The translations under genes were made by a program, and so were the position numbers. A stretch of DNA of 6,826 bases from an uncultured Bacillota bacterium (lineage in GTDB: Bacteria > Bacillota_I > Bacilli_A > Erysipelotrichales > Erysipelotrichaceae). Positions within the stretch are counted from its first letter, which is position 1. Each line of letters opens with the position of its first letter. This document shows positions 1-5,091 of this stretch, one piece after another. The stretch is from assembly GCA_900321955.1 (NCBI GenBank), contig ONXX01000118.1:1626-8451 (forward strand). Reading direction: 5' to 3'. The notes under the pieces are model-generated. The model made no database searches, was not told the DNA's origin, and worked only from the letters and a program-made list of their open reading frames with translations.

Positions 1-1401
1 GAAAAGGCCGGCATGACCGGAGATGCCGTTCATCGAATGGTAGGCCATCTCATCGTGGACTTCGCCCTGTAAGGTGTAGGTGCGGATGCCCGGAAAATCG
101 ACAGCGCCATCGCGGGTGTTGCCGTTCAATTCGGTGGCAGCACAATCCTCTTGCGTATAGCCGTTTTCCAAAGGATTGAAGGAGATCCGTGTTAGACCTA
201 AAGGTTCAAAGAAGTTTTCCTTCATATATTCGTCCAGTCTAAGGCCACTGATTTCTTCAATGACAAAGGCCAGAGTCATGTAGTCGACATCGGAATAAAG
301 GACGGATGTGCCCGGCTCATGTAAGAGCGGGGTTTTACAGATCGCTTCCAAAGTATTCTGGCGGGTTTCGTTATTATGTTCGTAGCCGCTGTATAAGAGG
401 TTCTCCGCTTCCTCAGGCAAGTAGTCCTGCGTTGGTGCATCGACGTAGAGGTTGAAGTAGCGCGGTGTCGGCGGGAAGCCAGCCTGGTGTTTTAAGAGGT
501 CTTCAACGGTGATGGAGGCTTTCCATGACTGTTGGGTATAAAGATCGACGTCTTCACCAAAGCTGTAGGAAAAGTCCAGAGTGTCTTCATAGAAGGCATC
601 ACCCAGGTAGTCGCAAACCTTATCCTTGAGGGAGAGTTTTCCTTCTTCCACCAGTTTTTGGATGGCGTAGTTGCAGCCAAACATCTTGGTCACCGAAGCC
701 AGGTCGTACATCGTGTTGTTGTCGGCTGGCACAGGATTTTCGATCTTCCTGCCATCCGGTTCATAGGCATTGAGGTATCCCCAGGTCTTGGCATAGACGA
801 GCTTGCCATGACGAAGGATGGCGAGCTGCGCACCGGGGAAGCCATGGTCGACATCGCTTTGAATCAGATCGGAAATCAGGTCCAAAGTTGTCACGTGGAA
901 ACCTTCCTTTGAGGCTTCCCCTTCCAGAATCGTCGGATAGGGGATGTAGACTTCAAGAGAGGCATCGTTTGGCTTCACAGAAGAGATCTGCAGGCTGTTT
1001 AAGCCGTTTATAGAGGCGTTTTCGATGTTCAGCTTATAGATGCCCGGTTCTGTGATTTCTTCGCTTATTTTGCGTGTATTGACGTAGCAGTCGAAGGATT
1101 TTAAGCCTTCTTTTATGAGCAAATAGATGAAACCCTGATCCTCATAGGAATAAAAGGAAAGGATGGAATTCATGGCCAGGGTGTCGTCCACTTTTCCTAA
1201 GCGGTCAGGAAAAGAGGCACTCTTTTGCCATTCCATTTCCGGCAGGGATTCGATCTTTTCTATGATGATGTCTTTCATATCTTCGCTCTCCTTTTCCATC
1301 TTGTCTTCTTCCTGAATCTCGCTGTCCTGTCTTGCACAGGAGACCAAGGACAGGATAAGAAAAAAGGACAACAGGACGAGCAGTATTTTTGTGAACTTCA
1401 T
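1..1401 (-). CDS. Lipoprotein serine hydrolase, class C beta-lactamase/PBP4B (YfeW-like) family, C-terminus cut by window edge
   Basis: The reading frame is open from an ATG at 1401 to base 1 (467 codons, no stop), so the C-terminus is missing. Residues 1-22 form a lipoprotein signal: a Lys-containing start, a hydrophobic stretch and the lipobox LVSC with Cys22. The product should therefore be a surface lipoprotein. Residues about 45-165 form a beta-rich region I cannot assign. The hydrolase domain starts near residue 170. It has the SxxK nucleophile motif SVTK (Ser236, Lys239), the second motif as YSD (369-371), and GHAGLF (462-467) at the edge, typical of YfeW/EstB-like members. The third (KTG-equivalent) motif must lie outside the window. 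The family includes D-Ala-D-Ala carboxypeptidases, esterases and beta-lactamases; the substrate cannot be told here. YSD rather than YxN points away from a true AmpC. Only a weak GGA precedes the start. The gene is divergent from the YgjV-like gene. Confidence 0.9.
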   Translation of the reverse strand, partial: MKFTKILLVLLSFFLILSLVSCARQDSEIQEEDKMEKESEDMKDIIIEKIESLPEMEWQKSASFPDRLGKVDDTLAMNSILSFYSYEDQGFIYLLIKEGLKSFDCYVNTRKISEEITEPGIYKLNIENASINGLNSLQISSVKPNDASLEVYIPYPTILEGEASKEGFHVTTLDLISDLIQSDVDHGFPGAQLAILRHGKLVYAKTWGYLNAYEPDGRKIENPVPADNNTMYDLASVTKMFGCNYAIQKLVEEGKLSLKDKVCDYLGDAFYEDTLDFSYSFGEDVDLYTQQSWKASITVEDLLKHQAGFPPTPRYFNLYVDAPTQDYLPEEAENLLYSGYEHNNETRQNTLEAICKTPLLHEPGTSVLYSDVDYMTLAFVIEEISGLRLDEYMKENFFEPLGLTRISFNPLENGYTQEDCAATELNGNTRDGAVDFPGIRTYTLQGEVHDEMAYHSMNGISGHAGLF

Positions 1402-1407
1402 AATTCC

Positions 1408-1416
1408 AATGTAGCA
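1408..1416 (-). promoter_or_regulatory. Putative extended -10 promoter of the serine hydrolase gene, leaderless geometry
   Basis: Read on the minus strand, TGC-TACATT ends exactly six bases (GGAATT) before the ATG at 1401. TACATT matches TATAAT at four of six positions, and the TGn extension is present. No -35 box is recognisable; the hexamer 17 bases upstream reads TTCGTG. A transcript starting about seven bases past the -10 would begin at the ATG itself. An alternative -10, TATAAC on the minus strand at 1456-1451, would give a leader of roughly 45 bases. I cannot choose between them from sequence alone. Confidence 0.35.
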
Positions 1417-1449
1417 CAAGATGTCACAGACACGAAACGAAAGAGGCTG

Positions 1450-1458
1450 TGTTATAGT
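1450..1458 (+). promoter_or_regulatory. Putative extended -10 promoter of the YgjV-like gene, leaderless geometry
   Basis: TGT-TATAGT is a TGn extension plus a five-of-six match to TATAAT. It ends six bases before the ATG at 1465, so the predicted transcript start coincides with the start codon. No -35 hexamer lies at the normal distance and there is no Shine-Dalgarno sequence before 1465. The ATG at 1461 is in another frame and stops after three codons. Confidence 0.45.
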
Positions 1459-1464
1459 TGATGT

Positions 1465-1971
1465 ATGCGTGAAGTTCTGTATGCCAATATACTGACGATC
1501 ATCGGCCAGCTGATCACCTTCTATTCTTCCACCCGCAAACAGAAGAACCAGATCCTGATCTTTCAGATCGTGGCCATGGCGGTCATGTCCTGCGGTTCCT
1601 TACTCTTAAAGGGATACAGCGCCATCGTCATGGATGCCGTGGCGATCCTGCGGAATCTGTTTTCGATCTTTTCGATCAGCTTCAAGGGTTTACCGATCTT
1701 CTTTATTGTTCTTTCGCTGGTCCTGGGTTTTCTTTTCAACAACATGGGTTTCATTGGTTATCTGCCGATGATCGCCAATGTCGGCCAGTCGATTTTCGTA
1801 TTGAACAAGAACACGACGACAAGACAGCTGCAGCTGGTTTTTGCCTTCACATCGCTTTGCTGGGGCATCTACAATGTGTCGATCAAGAGCTATGCCGGTG
1901 CCGCTTTTGACTTCGCGAATATGACTTCTTTCCTTTATAATGCCTTCAGAAAAAAAGAAAAAGAGAATTAG
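1465..1971 (+). CDS. YgjV family inner membrane protein
   Basis: This 168-residue protein is almost wholly hydrophobic, with seven likely membrane helices (about 5-21, 30-48, 52-70, 76-92, 97-113, 121-138, 142-160) and a basic tail ending RKKEKEN. I recognise the general pattern of the YgjV inner membrane family, whose function is not established. The two halves resemble each other. In the first half, G14-Q15, K49-G-Y51 and D57 line up with G107-Q108, K141-S-Y143 and D149 in the second. This gives a 3+1+3 helix plan like that of SWEET/PQ-loop transporters, so a small-molecule transport role is possible but inferred. The start at 1465 has no Shine-Dalgarno and sits six bases after an extended -10. 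The stop codon lies inside the CIRCE operator of hsp20, and no terminator separates the two genes. Confidence 0.85.
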   Translation: MREVLYANILTIIGQLITFYSSTRKQKNQILIFQIVAMAVMSCGSLLLKGYSAIVMDAVAILRNLFSIFSISFKGLPIFFIVLSLVLGFLFNNMGFIGYLPMIANVGQSIFVLNKNTTTRQLQLVFAFTSLCWGIYNVSIKSYAGAAFDFANMTSFLYNAFRKKEKEN

Positions 1972-1994
1972 CACTCACCACTTGACATTGCTAA
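1968..1994 (+). promoter_or_regulatory. CIRCE operator (HrcA binding site) upstream of hsp20
   Basis: The left arm TTAGCACTC is a perfect match to the CIRCE consensus TTAGCACTC-N9-GAGTGCTAA. After exactly nine bases comes CATTGCTAA, which matches the right arm at seven of nine positions. The element overlaps the -35 box (TTGACA at 1982-1987) of the hsp20 promoter, a position suited to repression by HrcA. CIRCE classically controls groESL and dnaK operons; its use on an hsp20 gene is less common. The left arm also contains the TAG stop codon (1969-1971) of the preceding gene. Confidence 0.85.
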
Positions 1995-2010
1995 AATAGA
2001 GAGTTATAAC
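1982..2010 (+). promoter_or_regulatory. Sigma-A promoter of hsp20
   Basis: A perfect -35 TTGACA (1982-1987), a 17-base spacer and -10 TATAAC (2005-2010, five of six matches) form the only full two-box promoter I see in the window. Transcription should start near 2017, leaving a leader of about 120 bases before the ATG at 2138. The CIRCE element covers the -35 box. Confidence 0.85.
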
Positions 2011-2071
2011 ATAATTGTACAAGGAAATCAGAGAAGATCCTAAGGTAAAGATATAGAATCCAATCCCTCCA

Positions 2072-2127
2072 TTCCCTTGCTTAAAGACATAGTTCATTTG
2101 ATATGAACAATGAATTAAGTAAAGGAG
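2072..2127 (+). promoter_or_regulatory. Candidate RNA thermometer hairpin sequestering the hsp20 Shine-Dalgarno
   Basis: The leader can fold into one long imperfect hairpin. Bases 2072-2075 pair with 2124-2127 (the GGAG core, including one G-U). After a C-A mismatch (2076/2123), 2077-2084 pairs with 2115-2122 (eight pairs, one G-U). A small internal loop follows, then 2088-2090 pairs with 2110-2112. After an A-A mismatch, 2092-2097 pairs with 2103-2108 around a five-base loop. The stem is AU-rich with mismatches, as expected for a heat-labile structure, and lies directly before a small heat-shock protein gene, the commonest place for RNA thermometers. CCTCC at 2066-2070 offers a second, competing anti-Shine-Dalgarno. 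The pairing was found by eye and no folding energy was computed. Confidence 0.6.
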
Positions 2128-2129
2128 GT
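2123..2129 (+). promoter_or_regulatory. Ribosome binding site that selects the hsp20 start
   Basis: AGGAGGT is a near-perfect Shine-Dalgarno sequence. Two in-frame ATGs follow, at 2132 and 2138. The GGAGG core is only three bases from the first but nine from the second, so 2138 is the better start. Confidence 0.8.
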
Positions 2130-2137
2130 AAATGACT

Positions 2138-2578
2138 ATGTTAGCACCTAAAGTATTTGAAAATGATTTGTTTGACGATTGGTTCGATCCGTTCGGCATG
2201 ATGAAGGAAATGACATCCCTGGATCGTAAACTCTATGGCAAACATGCCAACAGGGAAATGTTGATGGATGTCAAGGAAAACGGCGATCACTACGAAGTGG
2301 AGATCGATCTGCCGGGCTTCCATAAGGAAGATATCAATATCGAGATCAATGACGGCTACATGACCGTTTCTGCCAACAAGGGCGTCAATGAAGATGACAA
2401 AGATAAGGAAGGCAAGATCGTCCGCCAGGAGCGTTACTCCGGCATGATGTCGAGAAGCTTCTATGTCGGTGATGTCTCCAACGAAGAGGTTCATGCCCGC
2501 TTCGAGGACGGCGTCCTGAAGCTGACCGTCCCTAAGAAGGAAACGATAGACAAGAAAAATACAATCATGATAGAATAA
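2138..2578 (+). CDS. hsp20: Small heat shock protein, Hsp20/alpha-crystallin family
   Basis: This is a 146-residue ATP-independent holdase chaperone that should bind unfolding cytosolic proteins and pass them to DnaK/ClpB-type refolding machines. The short N-terminal arm (1-38, with NDLFDDWFDPFG at 9-20) is of the type seen in clostridial Hsp20 proteins. The alpha-crystallin domain runs from about 40 to 133. It includes EIDLPGF (55-61), the loop around residues 81-92, and the diagnostic ARFEDGVLKLTVPKK stretch (120-134). The C-terminal tail carries the I-x-I oligomerisation motif as IMI (143-145). The length is normal for the family. I start at 2138 rather than at the in-frame ATG at 2132 because of Shine-Dalgarno spacing. 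Regulation looks two-tiered: CIRCE over the promoter, and a leader hairpin over the ribosome binding site. A terminator follows at once, so the gene is probably monocistronic. Confidence 0.95.
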   Translation: MLAPKVFENDLFDDWFDPFGMMKEMTSLDRKLYGKHANREMLMDVKENGDHYEVEIDLPGFHKEDINIEINDGYMTVSANKGVNEDDKDKEGKIVRQERYSGMMSRSFYVGDVSNEEVHARFEDGVLKLTVPKKETIDKKNTIMIE

Positions 2579-2584
2579 CTATGG

Positions 2585-2607
2585 GGTAGGCGTATGGCCT
2601 ACCTTTT
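2585..2607 (+). terminator. Rho-independent terminator of hsp20
   Basis: A perfect seven-base-pair stem, GGTAGGC (2585-2591) with GCCTACC (2597-2603), around a five-base loop is followed by TTTT. It starts seven bases after the hsp20 stop. The T-run is short, so it may leak. It also sits where a -35 box for the following gene would fall. Confidence 0.75.
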
Positions 2608-2617
2608 AAGAAAACGG

Positions 2618-2626
2618 TGTTACTAT
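2618..2626 (+). promoter_or_regulatory. Putative extended -10 promoter of the MFS gene
   Basis: TGT-TACTAT is a TGn extension plus a five-of-six -10 hexamer, and no -35 box is visible upstream. Transcription would begin near 2633, leaving a leader of about nine bases made mostly of A and lacking a Shine-Dalgarno. Confidence 0.5.
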
Positions 2627-2641
2627 TTGTAAGTAAAAAAA

Positions 2642-3856
2642 ATGAAAGAAAAACTTAGCAGAAAACATCTGATCGTCCTCATTGCCTTATGCGGCATGTT
2701 GGCAAGTTCGGTCGGCCTGGTACAGAATGTAGCAGGTATTTTCTTTGATCCTCTGGCGGAAAGCCTGGGGGTGGGAAGAGGACCGGTCGCTTTAACGTTG
2801 ACGATCTATGTGCTCCTGAGCGCATTTGGTTCTCTGTTTTTCAATCGGCTCATCCGCTGCATCGAGGCAGAGAAAGTCGTCTTTGTCTCTGCGGTTCTTT
2901 TAATTGCCGGAACTTTTCTTTCCGGATTCAGCAACAATCTGTTTACCCTGTATCTGTTTTCAATCATGCGGGGGCTTGGCGGCGGTTTTGTCCACATTGT
3001 CATTGCCTCTTTGTATATCAACAACTGGTTTGAAAAGAATAATGCCCTGATGGCCTCGATTGCCATGGCCTGTTCGGGAGCGGCCGGTGCTTTGTTTTCA
3101 CCACTATTGTGCTTTGTGGTGGAAAATTATGGTTTCCGCATCGGTTACTTTGTCAATGGGGCATTGATGTTCTTATTGTGTGCACCGCTTTTGTTTTTAG
3201 GTGTGACCTACACGCCGGAAAAACAGGGGCTCAAGCCTTACGGCTACACAGAAAACAAGACAAAACAGTCTTCCGAATACGGAAACGAAGAAGAATCTGG
3301 CAATTATATCTTCGTTCTGGTTCTGATCTATTCGATCATCGTCGGCTTTTTGACCTGCGTACCGCAGTTTTTCCCGGGTCATGCGGCCAAACTGAATTAT
3401 GCGGTCTCCGTCGGTTCTTTGATGGTATCGATGTCAATGGTTGCCAACATTGTCGCAAAGATCTCCTTTGGTGCCTTGTCGGATAAGATCGGACCGAAGA
3501 AGTCGATCCTGATCACCAGCACGATTGCCTTGATCGGAACGCTGTTTCTCTTGTTGGATATCAACATGTATATCGGTGCCTTCTGCTACGGCTTCTGTTT
3601 TGCCAACTCGACGGTCGGTCTGACCGCCTTAACCAGAGAACAGTTTCCTTTGAAGGATTATGTAAAGAAGTATCCCTTCATCTCCTTTGTCTCAACGATC
3701 GTCAATGCCTTCGGTTCGCCGATTGCCGGTTTCGTCTATGACCAAAGCGGGTCCTATACCCCGGTCTTTGTGACGTGTCTGGTGATGCTGGTGATATTGT
3801 TTGGCGTGGATTTCACGATCATGGCGGAAAACAGAAAGAAGGAAGGAAAGCGCTGA
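2642..3856 (+). CDS. Major facilitator superfamily transporter, OxlT/monocarboxylate-carrier-like
   Basis: This 404-residue protein has twelve likely membrane helices in two six-helix halves, split by a hydrophilic loop (about 190-220) that contains QGLKPYGY. Motif-A-like GALSDKIGPKK lies at 277-287 after helix 8, and RGLGGGF (110-116) is in helix 4. The N-terminal helix 1, the short loop to helix 2 and the GLKPYG motif are typical of the oxalate:formate antiporter/monocarboxylate branch of MFS. A small carboxylate is therefore the likeliest substrate class, but the specific substrate cannot be read from sequence. The start at 2642 has no Shine-Dalgarno: a purine run directly precedes the ATG and an extended -10 lies 16 bases before it. 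The stop codon is built into the stem of a possible terminator. No catabolic gene for a carboxylate adjoins it. Confidence 0.88.
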   Translation: MKEKLSRKHLIVLIALCGMLASSVGLVQNVAGIFFDPLAESLGVGRGPVALTLTIYVLLSAFGSLFFNRLIRCIEAEKVVFVSAVLLIAGTFLSGFSNNLFTLYLFSIMRGLGGGFVHIVIASLYINNWFEKNNALMASIAMACSGAAGALFSPLLCFVVENYGFRIGYFVNGALMFLLCAPLLFLGVTYTPEKQGLKPYGYTENKTKQSSEYGNEEESGNYIFVLVLIYSIIVGFLTCVPQFFPGHAAKLNYAVSVGSLMVSMSMVANIVAKISFGALSDKIGPKKSILITSTIALIGTLFLLLDINMYIGAFCYGFCFANSTVGLTALTREQFPLKDYVKKYPFISFVSTIVNAFGSPIAGFVYDQSGSYTPVFVTCLVMLVILFGVDFTIMAENRKKEGKR

Positions 3857-3880
3857 AGAAAGATCATCGCTTTTTCTTTA
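3847..3880 (+). terminator. Possible intrinsic terminator of the MFS gene, overlapping its stop codon
   Basis: AAAGCG (3847-3852) pairs with CGCTTT (3868-3873). After a C-T mismatch, TGA (3854-3856, the stop codon) pairs with TCA (3864-3866) around a seven-base loop. The T-rich run TTTTTCTTT completes the signal. With only nine pairs and one mismatch it is probably partial, and the -10 box of the next gene follows directly. Confidence 0.5.
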
Positions 3881-3886
3881 TATAAT
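3881..3886 (+). promoter_or_regulatory. Putative -10 box of the lactonase gene
   Basis: A perfect TATAAT sits 22 bases before the ATG at 3909. No convincing -35 or TGn extension is present. Predicted transcription from about 3893 would place the Shine-Dalgarno (AAGGAG, 3894-3899) at the very 5' end of the mRNA. Confidence 0.5.
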
Positions 3887-3908
3887 GGAATAAAAGGAGA
3901 GCCTTTCC

Positions 3909-4835
3909 ATGAAAAAATACATCTATGCCGGTACCTACACTTCAGGTTTAAGCAAGGGCATCTATCGTTTCACCTTTGAAGAAGGAAGATTGAGTGATCC
4001 TGTTTTGTTTTGCGAAATCGAAAATCCGAAATATCTGTGCCGTTATGAAGACAAGATCGTTGCGGTCAATGATTTTACGGAAGGTGCCGGCTTAAGTCTG
4101 ATCGATGAGAAGGGACAAATCATTGACAGCTTAATCTATGAAAAAGCGACGTCCTGTTATGTGACAAGCGAAGAAGGAAACGTCTATTCTGCCAATTATC
4201 ACGAAGGGACGTTCTCAAAAATAGACCTTAATAAAAAACCATGGAAGGCGGAAACCGTATTGATTCAGGATAAGGGCGGCTGTCATCAGGTCCTTTGTCA
4301 TGACCACAAGATCTATGTGCCTTGTCTGTTTCTGGATAAGGTCATGATCTACGATGAAAAGCTGAATCAGACAGGGGAGATTTCTTTCCCAAAGGGCAGC
4401 GGTCCAAGACACGGCGCCTTCTCAGAAGATGGCAAGTACCTCTATCTGGTCAGCGAATTGTCCAACGAGCTCTTTGTCATCGATGTAAAGGAAGAGAAGA
4501 TCCTCAGCCGGACTTCGGTATTTGAAGATCGAGCCGTGAATTTAAAAGGAAGCGCCGCCCTGCGTTTTGATCCGGATAAGAAGCGTCTTTATATTTCCAA
4601 TCGGGTAAGAAATGTGCTGTCGGTCTTTGAAGTGAACGGCAAGGATGTCAGACTCTTGCAGAATGTGGGGTGCGAAGGAGATCATCCGCGTGACTTCATC
4701 TTAGTTGATGACTTCCTTCTTTGTGCCAACCGCTTCAGCAATGAGGTCGTCTGTTTTACCTTAAAGGAAAACGGTCTGATCGGCGATCCTGTGGACAGGA
4801 TCTGCATACCGGAGGCCGTATCCCTTCTTCAATAG
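3909..4835 (+). CDS. Lactonase family beta-propeller protein, 6-phosphogluconolactonase (YbhE/Pgl)-like
   Basis: This 308-residue cytosolic protein has the repeated beta-strand pattern of a seven-bladed propeller. Family hallmarks are IYAGTYT with KGIYRF (5-21), GSGPRHGAFSEDGKYLYLVSEL (163-184, the usual GPRH block) and GDHPRDF with LLCANRFSNEVVCF (257-283). It should hydrolyse a sugar lactone, classically 6-phosphogluconolactone to 6-phosphogluconate in the oxidative pentose phosphate pathway. Many members of this family are of untested specificity, and no glucose-6-phosphate dehydrogenase gene is beside it. At 308 residues it is shorter than the usual 330-390. The start has AAGGAG nine bases upstream. 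No terminator follows before the next gene 15 bases on, so readthrough into that operon is likely. Confidence 0.85.
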   Translation: MKKYIYAGTYTSGLSKGIYRFTFEEGRLSDPVLFCEIENPKYLCRYEDKIVAVNDFTEGAGLSLIDEKGQIIDSLIYEKATSCYVTSEEGNVYSANYHEGTFSKIDLNKKPWKAETVLIQDKGGCHQVLCHDHKIYVPCLFLDKVMIYDEKLNQTGEISFPKGSGPRHGAFSEDGKYLYLVSELSNELFVIDVKEEKILSRTSVFEDRAVNLKGSAALRFDPDKKRLYISNRVRNVLSVFEVNGKDVRLLQNVGCEGDHPRDFILVDDFLLCANRFSNEVVCFTLKENGLIGDPVDRICIPEAVSLLQ

Positions 4836-4844
4836 TGGTACTAT
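4836..4844 (+). promoter_or_regulatory. Putative extended -10 promoter of the 4851 operon, leaderless geometry
   Basis: TGG-TACTAT begins at the base after the lactonase TAG stop and ends six bases before the ATG at 4851, so the predicted transcript start is the start codon. No -35 box and no Shine-Dalgarno are present. Confidence 0.45.
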
Positions 4845-4850
4845 TTAGAT

Positions 4851-5078
4851 ATGGCAACTATCAGTGCAATTATCGGGGTCATCACCATGACCTTCTCCAT
4901 TCTGATCTATGAACTGGACATGTTGTGGCTTGTCCTGGATCTGATCGGGATGATCATCGCTTATATCGGTTTAAGAAGAGGAGACAAAAACTGCCGCCTG
5001 GGGCTTACTCTGTGTGCTTTGGCAGCCCTCTTTTCTTTCAGTATGATTGCGATCGTCTATTTTATCGGATCGAGGTAA
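4851..5078 (+). CDS. Small integral membrane protein of unknown function
   Basis: I do not recognise the family. The 75-residue product has three likely membrane helices (about 4-20, 24-41, 49-71). They are separated by a short acidic turn (Glu21-Leu-Asp23) and a basic loop (LRRGDKNCR, 41-49), which by the positive-inside rule faces the cytoplasm. It has no signal peptide and only one cysteine in the loop (Cys48) plus Cys55 in helix 3. There is no Shine-Dalgarno; the ATG lies six bases after an extended -10. It is the first gene of a tight operon, with the hydrolase starting 13 bases after its stop. It resembles the short DUF-type membrane proteins common in Bacillota, and its reading frame is clean with typical local codon use, so I take it as real. 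Confidence 0.7.
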   Translation: MATISAIIGVITMTFSILIYELDMLWLVLDLIGMIIAYIGLRRGDKNCRLGLTLCALAALFSFSMIAIVYFIGSR

Positions 5079-5080
5079 AA

Positions 5081-5086
5081 AGGAGG
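5081..5086 (+). promoter_or_regulatory. Ribosome binding site that selects the hydrolase start
   Basis: A perfect AGGAGG lies five bases before the ATG at 5092. It settles the start there rather than at the in-frame ATG at 5047, which lies inside the preceding gene. Confidence 0.85.
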
Positions 5087-5091
5087 ATCCT

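Noticed and set aside
532..912. Plus-strand 126-codon frame opposite the serine hydrolase
   Set aside because: It is antisense to a clear enzyme gene with intact motifs, it has no ribosome binding site, and it is explained by codon bias of the real frame.
1451..1456. Minus-strand TATAAC as the main promoter of the serine hydrolase gene
   Set aside because: The hexamer is good but has no -35 partner (CAGAAC at the 17-base distance), and it overlaps the plus-strand -10. It is not excluded, but the closer extended -10 fits the pattern of the neighbouring genes.
2015..2022. Palindrome TTGTACAA near the hsp20 transcript start
   Set aside because: It is only eight bases, with no matching partner site or known operator of this form; chance is a sufficient explanation.
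2066..2070. CCTCC as the main anti-Shine-Dalgarno in a simple long-range helix
   Set aside because: It can pair five bases with GGAGG (2124-2128) but does not extend, whereas the neighbouring 2072-2084 segment gives a much longer stem. It is kept only as a competing alternative.
2132..2137. Hsp20 start at the first ATG (2132)
   Set aside because: It is only three bases from the GGAGG core. The second ATG at 2138 has normal spacing and gives the usual MLxP-type N-terminus. Start usage could still be mixed.
1975..2199. Minus-strand 74-codon frame across the hsp20 leader
   Set aside because: It has no Shine-Dalgarno, it begins inside hsp20 and ends in the CIRCE site, and it shows no recognisable protein pattern. 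It looks like a chance frame in AT-rich leader DNA.
2141..2494. Minus-strand 117-codon frame opposite hsp20
   Set aside because: It is a shadow of the Hsp20 reading frame, with no start signals.
5047..5091. Longer in-frame start for the alpha/beta hydrolase at 5047
   Set aside because: It lies within the preceding membrane protein gene, has no Shine-Dalgarno and adds residues unlike the family; a perfect AGGAGG points to 5092.
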